The notes beneath the pieces were generated by a model. It searched no databases, had not been told where the DNA came from, and worked only from the letters and a program-made list of their open reading frames with translations. This document shows positions 1-14,183 of a stretch of DNA of 64,000 bases, piece by piece. A program made the translations under genes and the position numbers. Origin of the DNA: Clonostachys chloroleuca (taxonomy: Eukaryota > Ascomycota > Sordariomycetes > Hypocreales > Bionectriaceae); assembly GCA_037952775.1 (NCBI GenBank), contig JBANAY010000003.1:5890001-5954000 (forward strand). Direction: 5' to 3'. Numbering within the stretch: the first letter of the stretch is position 1; each line of letters starts with the position of its first letter.

Positions 1-418
1 GCTTTTGCATTGAGAAGTATTAAAGCGACTATCTAAAGAGTTTGTCCTGGCGCTCTGTGCTGTCATCATCGATTGTAACCCCCAATCCTTCAGTTGCAAC
101 TTCACCAAGAGCCCGATGGGAGGCGGTTTCACGTTTTGCATTGCTCCTCCGCCTTGTCACGTAGAACATGGCGAATAAGGGCACCAGCTGATGACACTCG
201 ATGCAGCCTTTAGTGTAGCGAGGGGCGTCGGGTTCTTGCCACAGCTGCGGCCCAATAATGCAGCCAATGCAATGAAGTTTGAAGAAAAGGTCCCCGACAA
301 CTGGCTTTTTGGTGTTTCCTTTCATATTTGCGGCCATGAGCGCTATGGTCTGTCCCAATAGTGGTGCAGCGCTAGATTTCACACCATCCAACCCTCAGAT
401 CCTAAGATAAAAAATTGG

Positions 419-660
419 ATGGAGAACGCCCAATCGATACTGGTCCGGGAGAATAATATTATCTCCGCAGAAGATATTGCCAGATCCAAAAAGCTACGGG
501 CGATTGGAAAGCAGGGCACTGGGATTGATATCATTGATAAGGAGGCTTGTGATGAGCGTCGGATCCCAATTCTCGATATCCCTGACGTGAATTCCAGTCT
601 CGGTTACAGAACTTGTGATGGCCTTGACTGAATGGGATCAATCATAATTTTCTGCCATCT
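419..660 (+). pseudogene. D-3-phosphoglycerate dehydrogenase-like remnant
   Basis: The frame from 419 to 631 encodes a fragment with the N-terminal signature of D-isomer-specific 2-hydroxyacid dehydrogenases: KKLRAIGKQGTGIDIIDKEA followed by IPILDIPDVNS. After VNS the frame is lost. Shifting by one base near 597-601 recovers SVTELVMALTEW, the next conserved stretch of this family, before a stop about 10 codons later. The Rossmann NAD-binding core and the catalytic Arg/Glu/His region are absent, so this is truncated at the 3' side and carries a frameshift. Upstream sequence shows no continuation either. I see a relic of about 80 codons of a normally 400-600 aa enzyme, probably left after duplication or insertion. 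It is very unlikely to be functional. Confidence 0.7.
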
Positions 661-871
661 TCCAAGATAAGGTGGAAAAGATGTGATTCATGGTGTATAT
701 TGTCTATTCGAAGCGACGTGTTCTTATATTAAAAAGAAATCCAGGACGGGATATTATGATGCCTAGACAGAAAATAAGTTGCTAAAAATCGACTAGATTG
801 CCGATTACAAACTACCATCTGATTCCAAACCCACGGCAGAGTAGCCATCTATATTATCCCCACACACGTAG

Positions 872-2325
872 TTACCTGATGCTTGCCTTTAAGCTTGCTC
901 TGACACTCATTCGTACCAGATTCTTTACCAGAGAGAAGTGGGGAGCATCCCTCTTCTTTGTAGTTGACTGAGACTTCGAGCTACCTCCGGTCTGACCCTT
1001 ACTCCAGTGACTCCACGTGCTCTCAAGTAACGATGAGTTACCAAACACATTGCCGATGACATTAACAAGTGAAGATTGAGAGTCGCTGCTGAGGATACCG
1101 CTGAGAATATCCCCTGCTAGTGCCAGGATAGGAATCCTTGTGCTGATAATTTTCTTGTTTAGAACTGATTCCACATATTTGATGTGTTGGCCATTGACAA
1201 TCGTTGAGTTTCCAGTGACGGTGAGATCGATAGCCCCAGCAGTCAGGGCGTCTTTCTGGCTATCTAGTAGGGCGCCGAGATTGGGAATGAGCTGGTCAAA
1301 GTAGATCTCACCGTCAAAATCGCTCGTATTATTCCCGGGTTTGAGCTCTACGTTGTAAACATTAACGACACCGAGGGTAATGTCGCCGGAGATGATGTTC
1401 AAGGTGAGATTCCCTAGGCCAAGTGTGAGGACTCCCGCATTTGGGAGGTTGAGCTTCCCTTTGATGTTGTTGCTACTGCCGTCCTGGCCCCCAGTGAATT
1501 CTAGCTTTTCAACCGTAAAACCGTGAAGGCGATTTAACGCTGGCACCTTCACCGTGAGATCCATCTTAGGCTCATACTTTAGGGCCCCAAGGCTGACTTT
1601 GGGCTTACCAGAAACGGAGAGTTCCGTCTCTGCTTGATCGAATATATTGCTAAACCACCAAACTAGCTGGTTTTCGTTCAAAACGTTCACTGTCTGCTCC
1701 TCAACCGTAACAGTGATGTTGTGATTAATCTTCGCCTCAGGTAGCTGGATTTGGACGAAGGGGGAAGGATCATCGCTATCTTTGTTGTAGAGGCCCAGTT
1801 CAAAGGGGTCGATCGTGGCTGGTAGCGGTGTGTCTAGTGAGGTCTTTAGAGTGACGAAAAGCTCATTTGGTGAAACGGCTCGAATGACACCACTCTCCAC
1901 CGATAGACTTTGTTTGTTGACTATTTTTTGCACGATCGAGGGAATTATGACTTTGAAGCTTCAAATAGTTAGCTCGTATGTAGCCTCTCACCTTCATCCG
2001 CATGAAGTTTCACTTACAGAATTGGCAGAAAGATTATGAGGAATATGAGCAGCCCTCCTAAGTACCACCACTTGAACTTGGTACAATGGCGCTTAGCCTT
2101 CTGTCGCTTTGTGATGGCTTCTGTTGGTTTCTTATCAATCACATGGTCGATTGAAGAGGCGCTGTCATCGTTGGGATGATTGGATGCCGCCGCCGCCACA
2201 GGTGCTGCCCTGCTGGGCTGGGCATCCTCACCCGTACCATGGAAAGGCAGCATGAAGAGCCGAGGGCTCCCTTGGCTTGAGGGCCTTTCCATGGAAACTG
2301 CCTGTGCAGTTTCTACCGTTGCCAT
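872..2325 (-). CDS. DUF3712 single-pass membrane protein (two exons)
   Basis: Two exons, 2325-2018 and 1958-872, are joined across a 59-bp intron (1959-2017) with donor GTAAGT and branch site GCTAAC; the phase fits and gives 464 aa. Residues 1-80 are a polar Ala/Pro/Ser-rich cytosolic tail ending in basic residues (KRQKAKRHCTKFKWW). One transmembrane segment lies at about 86-105 (YLGGLLIFLIIFLPIL). The rest is a long beta-rich, N-glycosylation-rich ectodomain starting IIPSIVQKIVNKQSLSVESG, the typical opening of fungal DUF3712/LEA-like proteins. The biochemical role of the family is unknown; location is predicted as plasma or vacuolar membrane. The next gene upstream on the same strand is the helical-repeat protein, with about 1.4 kb between them. 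Family assignment is confident, function is not. Confidence 0.85.
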
Positions 2326-3697
2326 CTTGGAAAGCTTTTCAGGATGACTTGACGCAGAAACGAATCCAAACGTCTTAGAGTCCGGGTAGAGATGGATGAG
2401 GAAGCACGATGGCGGCCGTACTTGATGGCCAGCGCTGCTGCTGATCCTTCCGAGCCCAATCTTAGAATACTAGTAGAAAGAGATGGGCAATCATGAGAAA
2501 TGGCCGAGGTATAGAGTTATTGATTTTCACATCACATGGTGGGTAGGGCATTGTTTTACCCCTCTTAGTGGCTTCACTGCTCGGTCCAACCAAATAGACA
2601 CAGAAAATGCGATTGTCAGTGACGGGAAAGAGTATAGCTTTCAATATTATCCCGATTTGCGTCACTGGGTCAGCAGCATTTCTTCAGCCGGCCTTATGCA
2701 ATACTACCGTGGCGTGGGGTGCATAGGCGATGGAGGGCACACCATATGACTCGGTTCAATATCCCCATCCGCGTGATGAGATTCAATATACATGGGAATA
2801 CCAGTGAAGTGACTTGAGCCTGACCCGCATATACATTGAGCTCAATCACATTTCTGCTCTATTACAGTTGCTACCATATGCGGGGTGCGGACAATTGTGG
2901 GCAAGGAACATGGCAGATGCCACCCATCCTGGCTTACCCCCTGCAAACAAGCACCATGTAGGCGGTTACATGCGTGATAACTTCGCTCAAGTATGATCCT
3001 TGTCTACAACGGCATCAAAGAATAAGAACGGGGTGACGTCAAGCATCTCAATATCCCGAATCAATACCCCTCCCAACCTTTACTGAGTGCTGCACGGCTA
3101 GAACTTATGCGAGAATGGCCATATTCGGAAAAAAATATTTCGTGGAATAAGGTGGTTAGAGCAAGGGTAGTATCCCGAGGGGGCGAAGGCGGGGTTGACC
3201 TCAGCCGTTTACGGTCTCACTGTGAACGAGTCAAGGTGAAATCGAGTGTGCTAGTCAACACCATCTCAACAACCATGCCGAGGCCCAAGTCGTGCATGAA
3301 GACGTGACAGATTTCGAGAGCAAGTAGGTTCGAGCTGAGTGTGGGACAGAACAAGATTGAATTGTGGCAAGTCGCCACGAGAGTAGTAATCCTCTAGAAT
3401 TAGGTTTATGCTCTCTGTAGAAGTCACTTGGGTGTGCGTTCGTAGTCAATTGCACAAGCGAGAAAAGTTGGTAAATTCCAGGCACGGGTGCTAGTTGCCT
3501 GTATATGGATGAAAATAACTAAGATTAAGTTTAAAGTAATACAAAACTTCAACTCCCAAGACTGCCTTCTGCCGTGATGCCATGTTTCAACTTAGCTTGG
3601 TCACATCTTGTAAGTGTGAGGTTACAATACGGGAGCTTAGACTGTAAATGTTGTTCATTCTTTCCCTAATAACTCTTTCAACAATGCACGAACAATG
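2326..3697. other. Intergenic region, no supported gene
   Basis: This stretch separates the DUF3712 gene start from the 3' end of the helical-repeat gene, both on the minus strand. Only short open frames without recognisable domains are present. It should hold the DUF3712 promoter (just above 2325) and the 3' end of the repeat gene (just below 3698). Confidence 0.6.
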
Positions 3698-6600
3698 TCA
3701 GAAACAGTCGCGACGAGCTATCATATTGTCAGTCAATATCGAGAGTAAGGGGGAAACGGAGGGACTCACTGGGGTAGCATCACCAAGTAGCTCGGATGCA
3801 TTGGACACGAACTCTCCGGTCACAAGTGTCTGTACATTATCAACCACCTTTAGAAGACTTTCAATGTTCTCCGGAGTTATCAATGGCAGCAATTTATCGA
3901 CGATACCCTGGATGTCGATTTTCTTCAGGGCGTCCAAGACTGGCTTGAGAGCATCGACAATGCCAGTTAGGTCAACACCTGCTAATTCATCAAGTAGAGG
4001 CTTGACAGCATTGAAAAGGCCGACAATATCAACCTTCGTCAAAACATCAAGTAGACCAAAAACGCTCTTCAGGGTCTCTGGTGTTAAATAGGGTTTCAGG
4101 GCATCAAACAACCCTTGTATATCAATATCGCCAAGGGCATTGATGATGGGAACAAGTTTCATGACTAATTGGGTAATATCAACCTCTGTAACAGCATTGA
4201 TAAGTGGGATAATCTTCTCAACAAGCGCAGAAAGGTCGATCTGTGTTAAGGTGTCAACCAAAGGCAAGAGCTTTTCAACGACTTTCTTGACATCGATCTG
4301 GGCAACGGCATCAAGGACGGGTTTCAGCTTCTCAATAAGGTCCTTGACATCAATCTCTCCGAGAATATCCAAGAGCGGCGTCAGCTGCCCGATGATTTTC
4401 TTTAGGTCGATTTGACCCAGAGCTTCAATTAATGGTACTGCTCCACCGAGTAAGCTCTTCGCCTGGTCGACGAACTCAGCGGTCAACAGGCCCTCGACAT
4501 TGGTTACCAATCCAATAAGTCCATTGACACTCTCGGGTGTGAGAAGAGGCTTGACGGCCTCGAGTATGCCTTTGAGATCGAGGTCTCCCAATAAATCAAG
4601 TAGAGGTGACAATTGGCCAATAAGCTTGCCAATATCAATTGTCGTCAACTCGTCGAGCAGAGGCTTAAGTTGGTCGACAAGCTTGGGTAGGTCAATCTTA
4701 CTTAATGACTCCAACAATGGCCCAGCACCGCTGAGAATTGACTTGAGCTGGTCCACGGATTCGCTTGTAAGCAAGGCTTCTGCATTCTGCAGCAATCCAA
4801 CGAGACCCTTCACGCTGTTGGGGGTAAGCAGAGGGGCCACAGCGGCAAGAATTCCCTCGATATCGAGCTTGTTGAGCGACTCTAAAAGTGGAGTAATCAG
4901 ATTCACCAGCTTTGAGAGGTCAATATTGCTCAATGAATTAAGTAGTGGCTGGAGTTGATCGAGGAGCTTTGGGAGGTCGATCTTGCTAAGTGAATCTAGC
5001 AATGGGCCAGCGCCGTTTAGAATTGACAAAAGCTGGTCTACAGATTCACTGGTGAGCAGCTTCTGTGCATTGGAGAGTAGCCCAACGAGGCCGTTGATAG
5101 ATTCTTTTGTGAGCAGGGGGCTCAGCGCGTCGATTATTCCTCCAATATCAATTTCCATAATCTTATCAATGAGAGGCTTGGCTGCCGTAAGAAGATCCTT
5201 CAAGCTCTTGACTGTGGTTTCATCTAAAAGTAGACCGGCATTCTTCACGAGTGAAACTATTCCTTCGATCGACTCCTTGGTCAGAAGTGGCTGAAGTGCG
5301 TTGATGATACCCTCGAGATCAAGGTCAGTCAGCTTGTCGAGGAGGGGTTTAGCGCTCGTGAACAACTCCTTGAGGCTCTTGACTGTCTCCTCATCGAGAA
5401 GCGTTCCTGCATTTTTAACTAGTGCGACGATGCCTTCAACAGATTCCTTAGTTAGAAGGGGCTCGAGGGCATTGATTATTCCCTCAAGGTCGAGGTCAAT
5501 CAGCTTATCGAGGAGAGGCTTGGCGCTCGTGAATAATTCCTTCAAGCTCTTGACAGTTTCTTCATCGAGCAGTGTTCCGGCATTCTTGACCAGTGCGACG
5601 ATTCCCTCAATTGACTCCTTAGTAAGGAGTGGTTCCAAAGCAGTAATGATGCCCTCGAGATCGAGATCGACAAGTTTATCAAGGAGAGGTTTAGCGCTCG
5701 TGAATAACTCCTTCAGGCTCTTCACGGTTTCTTCGTCAAGTAGCGTTCCGGCATTCTTGACTAATGCCACTATTCCCTCAATTGATTCCTTGCTTAAGAG
5801 CGGCTCCAAAGCAGTAATAATTTCCTCAAGATCAAGGCCGACCAACTTCTCAATCAGTGGCTTGGCACTTGTGAGCAACTCCTTCAGACTCTTGACGGTA
5901 TCCTCGTCAAGGAGTACCCCGGCGTTCTTGACCAAACCTACTATTCCCTCTATTGACTCTTTTGTGAGAAGCGGCTCCAAAGCAGAAATAATTCCCTCAA
6001 GATCGAGACCGACCAACTTATCAATCAGTGGCTTGGCACTCGTGAGTAATTCCTTTAGACTCTTGACGGTGTCTTCGTCAAGGAGTACTCCGGCGTTCTT
6101 GACCAAGTTGACAATTCCCTCTACTGACTCCTTCGTAAGAAGGGGCTCCAGAGCGGTGATAATACCTTCCAGATCAATATTTGTAAGCTTGTCAAGTAGT
6201 GGCTTGGCGCTCTTGAGTAGCTCTTTTAGACTATTGATCGTCTCCTCATCAGCGATGTTAAGAAGATTCTGAATCTTGTTGATGTTGTCCTGGCTCAGGA
6301 GCGGAAGTATCGACTTGACTAAAGTGGGAAGATCAACATCCTTAATTATGTCAATCAATCCAGCAAGATCGAGTTCGCCGAGTGTATCAATTAGAGGCCC
6401 TCCCTTGGTAAGAATGTTTCTGACTTGAGATGCGGTTGGTGGTTGAAGAGTCTCGCTCAAATACGTGATTGTGTCGTGGGTGTCGTTCAAGAAGTCAGCA
6501 GTTAACAAGCTACTGAGGGCTTTGATAAATTCTTTGAGTTCCGCAAGGATGTCGCCAAGATCGGTAATGCTTACGGCGGATGTCGAGATGGTGTCCGTGC

Positions 6601-6841
6601 CGTTTTGCCTCCTGTACAGAGCTGCAGCATGCTGACGCTCTAATCTCGTCTCCTTGAGCAGTTGTGTAAGTTCCTTCATTACATCGGTCAAGTCGGACCG
6701 CGGAACTAGCGCCAAGCCATGTTTTTCGAGCAGCTCGACGAGCTGTACCTCAACGTGAGAGGCGGTTGGGGGTTGGGCTACGACAGAGGCCCAGAGGTTT
6801 CCCGACGCCAAAGCGCCAGCAAGCAGATTTGCAAACCTCAT
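3698..6841 (-). CDS. Large secreted helical-repeat protein
   Basis: A 1,047-aa frame starts with a signal peptide (residues 1 to about 22, ending ASVVAQ). A dibasic site (YRRQNG, about 76-81) could be cut by a Kex2-like protease. Residues 223-564 are six near-identical 57-aa repeats, such as DLEGIITALEPLLTKESVEG followed by IVALVKNAGTLLDEETVKSL. Each 57-mer is three 19-aa helical units. After 565 the repeats are more divergent and alternate with single 19-aa units (for example DLPKLVDQLKPLLDELTTI). The protein is almost entirely amphipathic leucine/isoleucine-rich helix with no cysteines except Cys1046. A good donor (GTGAGT at 3769) lies just before the C-terminus, so the last 23 residues may really be intron followed by another exon. 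I do not recognise a named family. Secretion plus repeats suggests a cell-wall or surface protein, by inference only. Confidence 0.85.
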   Translation of the reverse strand: MRFANLLAGALASGNLWASVVAQPPTASHVEVQLVELLEKHGLALVPRSDLTDVMKELTQLLKETRLERQHAAALYRRQNGTDTISTSAVSITDLGDILAELKEFIKALSSLLTADFLNDTHDTITYLSETLQPPTASQVRNILTKGGPLIDTLGELDLAGLIDIIKDVDLPTLVKSILPLLSQDNINKIQNLLNIADEETINSLKELLKSAKPLLDKLTNIDLEGIITALEPLLTKESVEGIVNLVKNAGVLLDEDTVKSLKELLTSAKPLIDKLVGLDLEGIISALEPLLTKESIEGIVGLVKNAGVLLDEDTVKSLKELLTSAKPLIEKLVGLDLEEIITALEPLLSKESIEGIVALVKNAGTLLDEETVKSLKELFTSAKPLLDKLVDLDLEGIITALEPLLTKESIEGIVALVKNAGTLLDEETVKSLKELFTSAKPLLDKLIDLDLEGIINALEPLLTKESVEGIVALVKNAGTLLDEETVKSLKELFTSAKPLLDKLTDLDLEGIINALQPLLTKESIEGIVSLVKNAGLLLDETTVKSLKDLLTAAKPLIDKIMEIDIGGIIDALSPLLTKESINGLVGLLSNAQKLLTSESVDQLLSILNGAGPLLDSLSKIDLPKLLDQLQPLLNSLSNIDLSKLVNLITPLLESLNKLDIEGILAAVAPLLTPNSVKGLVGLLQNAEALLTSESVDQLKSILSGAGPLLESLSKIDLPKLVDQLKPLLDELTTIDIGKLIGQLSPLLDLLGDLDLKGILEAVKPLLTPESVNGLIGLVTNVEGLLTAEFVDQAKSLLGGAVPLIEALGQIDLKKIIGQLTPLLDILGEIDVKDLIEKLKPVLDAVAQIDVKKVVEKLLPLVDTLTQIDLSALVEKIIPLINAVTEVDITQLVMKLVPIINALGDIDIQGLFDALKPYLTPETLKSVFGLLDVLTKVDIVGLFNAVKPLLDELAGVDLTGIVDALKPVLDALKKIDIQGIVDKLLPLITPENIESLLKVVDNVQTLVTGEFVSNASELLGDATPVSPSVSPLLSILTDNMIARRDCF
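5150..6175 (-). repeat. Six tandem 171-bp coding repeats
   Basis: Codons 223-564 of the secreted helical protein are six head-to-tail copies of a 57-codon (171-bp) unit with only a few substitutions between copies. The 19-residue sub-period (57 = 3 x 19) is visible because each third begins with an acidic or small residue and carries a Pro-Leu or Leu-Leu pair in the middle. The similarity of adjacent copies implies recent unequal exchange or gene conversion, so copy number probably varies between strains. Confidence 0.85.
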
Positions 6842-11079
<4,238 letters not shown>

Positions 11080-11137
11080 GTCGCGAGATGGATCGTCGAT
11101 CTGGTTTGTTCGTGTCTCCTTGAGAGGAGCTCAGTAA

Positions 11138-12087
11138 TAGCTGAGCAGACTTGACCTTGCCTAGTTATTTCTTTAGGCTATCCCCCTAGTTATATTCCCC
11201 CCAAAAAATTGTTGTTGCTGGTGTTTTAGTGAATTAATTACGCGTAGTTAAAAGCGTGAATAGGGTGAAGAGAGCCGTGGTAATAGTCTCACTAAATATT
11301 CATCCAAGATCACCCAATTCATGACTTTCATGAGTTCATACTTTTCCATTGCAATAGGGAGAATAAAGCAGAGAAGTCGGCCGGACTTTAGCTAAGTTGG
11401 AGACAAGGCATCTAGAGTTACCTAGATTTCAATCATCCAGAAATACTCTTGTGTCGATCAAATAATCCTGCAGTGATAGAGTGAAGCAGAGAAAAGAAAT
11501 TGTACGTAGAATTGTGCTGCTTGAGAACTGGTGATTGAATCGACGTAGTTGTGCACCTGCCAGCCGGCCATCCAGTTCGCTGTAACATTTAGTAGCATTT
11601 GAGTTCAATATCATCCCAGTATAGGGTAATTTAAATGAAAATCTTTATACAATACAAATCATATATCACTTCTGTTTAGGAAAGCATGTGAGCTGAATTG
11701 GTACATTTATGCTTTGTTCGGCGAGTAAAAGGGGTGAAAGGTGACTAGAAAGCGTGCATCCCGAACGAGACGGAGTCTAAATTTCAAAATCAATGTTATG
11801 GTGACAAGTTATATTGTTTATTTCCCTTTGCGTGATCACGCCGCGTTCACATCGTGGGTGTGCTTTCCTTAGGTTCGCGTCACGTGCATCGCCTCGATCT
11901 TTCCGCCTCAGGTATCTGTTTATTGCCCACAGGATTTCCTCTTTCTTCCTTCTCATCCTTCAAAGCAACTACTCAAAGTGATCCCTTAAAGTAAGTTGTT
12001 CCATTCCCGTGGATGGTGATGCTGAATAGATCATCTCGTTGACAACATCATTGGCAGAAACGCAGCTTGACTTGCGCTTTGCCCAAC
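11138..12087. other. Intergenic region, no supported gene
   Basis: This lies between the cutinase and the coiled-coil gene. Only short open frames without domain similarity are seen. It should include the cutinase 3' end and the downstream gene promoter. Confidence 0.5.
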
Positions 12088-13058
12088 ATGAGCCCAGGTT
12101 ACCCAGCAAGACGGCGCAGGGCGCCACTCTCAGCTTCCGAGCGGCAACACAAACTCGAAATGAAAGCTGCAAGAAAAGAGAAAGCTCAGCAAGATCTCAC
12201 AACGTCGCTTTCACTGGCCTGGAGCGGGCAGGGATGGATCCCCGATGACATCCGCAACTGCCCTCCCTCTTTTTGGAACCAACAGACGTGAGAATTCTTA
12301 GATCCCTCTGGAGGATTACACTCAAGGCTATATCGATGAAAATGATTCTTCCTTCCTTGTGGCAGCGCGGTGGAATCCTACGCCAGTCATACAACGAGAA
12401 CAGTTTTATCTGGCGCAAAACCCTCACCCAGGTTGCGAGGGATGAGAGCTGGTGTCTTGGAGCACCACGGCTTGAAACCAACCAATTCACAGAACTTGCG
12501 AATCAAGCAAATTTGGCCGAGACCACTAAAGCGAGCGATCAAGACAAAAGAAGAGATGCATTTGCCACAAAGGACCAGTCAATGGAGGATGGAAGCACCG
12601 CGGAATCCCAAGAAACAAGCGCTCACCTCTCCTCAAATGAGGCATCGATTCGCATCTGGGAATTGATTGAAATCTCATCCATAGAGGACCTTGAAGAACA
12701 GATTCTGCAGTTGAAATCCGAGGCCGAACATGCCACAACCAGCATCAGGCGTAAGAAAGAACTTTCCGACAGCATCCGCGGGAAGATTGCAGCATTCTCG
12801 GACGTTCACTCAAGGGTTCTGTCATCACTTGACGATCAATTGCGGCGTCCTGAGACCTCAACACCAGATACGGAGGAGCATGTGAAGTTCCTCAAGGATG
12901 CTTCGCAGCAGCGTAGATTCAGCCTGGAGAAGGAGCTGACTGAAGTACTCAATGAAGAACGAGACAGCAATAGAGACCTTTGCATGATCCGAGAGATGGA
13001 AAAGCTTGTTGAGCACATTTTGAACTACAAAGCGTCTATGGAGCGACTCGGCATCTAG
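12088..13058 (+). CDS. Hypothetical coiled-coil protein, exon junctions partly unresolved
   Basis: The likely start is ATG 12088 with a basic N-terminus (MSPGYPARRRRAPLSASERQ) and then WIPDDIRNCPPSFWNQQ, which looks coding until TGA at 12289. The next convincing coding segment, EDYTQGYIDENDSSFLVAAR from 12311, is in another frame. A 61-bp intron (about 12440-12500, ending in CACAG) then joins it in phase to the last exon, which runs to TAG 13056-13058. That exon is about 180 aa, Glu/Lys/Leu-rich and predicted coiled coil (for example EDLEEQILQLKSEAEHATTS). I could not find a phase-correct intron between 12287 and 12311, so a frameshift or non-standard splice is possible. No named domain is recognised. 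A fully open alternative frame from 12273 exists but reads less like protein. Confidence 0.5.
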
Positions 13059-14183
13059 GATTTGGAAGCTGATACGGGTGATTTGATTTTCACGAACATG
13101 ACTCGCTTTATACTCTCGCCGGAGGAGAAGTTCGGCAACCGTCTGACGTGCTGGCTGTTGGGGTTGGGATTCAACACTTGTACTATTGCGTTGTTCGCGA
13201 GTGAGAATATTGGAACGAGGTAGCAGCAGGAAGTACAAGCGAATACGGGAGAAATAATTAGTTAACCGCATACTATTGTAGCAAGAGTAGTAGGAGTTAT
13301 ATACTAATAACTAATAAAAAATGACCCATTAACGAGAGAATTTTAATCCGGGGCCGGACGAAAACACCCTTTCAGGCTGGGTTTGGCATTTCTAACTCGC
13401 TGCCTGGTGTAAAGATGTATTTATGCAATAGGTTTATATGGTATAGATGCTGCCTCTATCGCATAGAGTCTTCTTTAGCCTGGGATGACTTAGAAAGGCG
13501 GACAGGCGACGGACATTTATAGGCCACAAGGGGCAGAGAAAGCAATACATACTGCTCAAATGAATTAGAGGCAGTGTCATGACCTTGCAGTACTTATGTG
13601 GCAGGTTTGAAGGAAATAATTTCCTGGCCAGGCCATTAGATGTTTCAAGGATGAGACGATGAGGCGATCCCCATCATTGGCCTTGCCCAGCTGCTGTATT
13701 TGCGTGGCCAGCCTAGTTTACCTAGTTTACCTAGTTTTCCTCAAACCAGGGAACAAAAAGGATTCATCATAAACCGTCGATGGGTTAGGGCAGCCTGTCA
13801 TCACATTGTCCTACGTGGAGCTGGTCAGGGGCACAGCTCATTCGCCGGCTCGGCACGTTATTGCCGTGCGGCATCATGGATCCGGACTAAACAACGGCAG
13901 CGATGACGACTTGTGTGTCAATCGCCGTGGAGAAAAGCCTGGCGCTTTGTCCTCTCAATCTCGATGGCCAAGAAAGCAGCATTTTGCTCGAAGTGTGACG
14001 TAAACGATAATTGTCGCGTCATCGCCAAACAAATCCATGGTGGTGATACACGGCTCTTGGCACCAGTTGCCTATAATTATCTATCTCTGCCCTCAGGAAC
14101 AAAGAAACTTTACTTTCTTGCCACTAGAGAATTGAGTTTCTTGAACAGACCTGGGAGCAACTGCCAGAAAAGTCGTCGGCATC
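13059..14183. other. Intergenic region
   Basis: No supported gene. A short tandem of CTAGTTTACC (about 13711-13738) is present. The right end is pyrimidine-rich and should hold the promoter and 5' UTR of the PAP2 phosphatase. Confidence 0.5.

Noticed and set aside
29..391. 120-codon minus-strand frame at the window start
   Set aside because: It has four cysteines in CIGC/CIEC pairs but no recognisable domain, and no splice partner could be checked beyond the window edge.
5301..6272. 323-codon plus-strand Ser/Arg-rich frame
   Set aside because: It is antisense to the six 171-bp repeats; the open frame is a by-product of repeat codon usage.
12288..12301. GTGAGA...TTAG as an intron
   Set aside because: Fourteen bases is too short to be spliced, and the phase is wrong.
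12858..13271. Minus-strand frame opposite the coiled-coil exon
   Set aside because: It mirrors the Glu/Lys-rich coding strand and has no domain.
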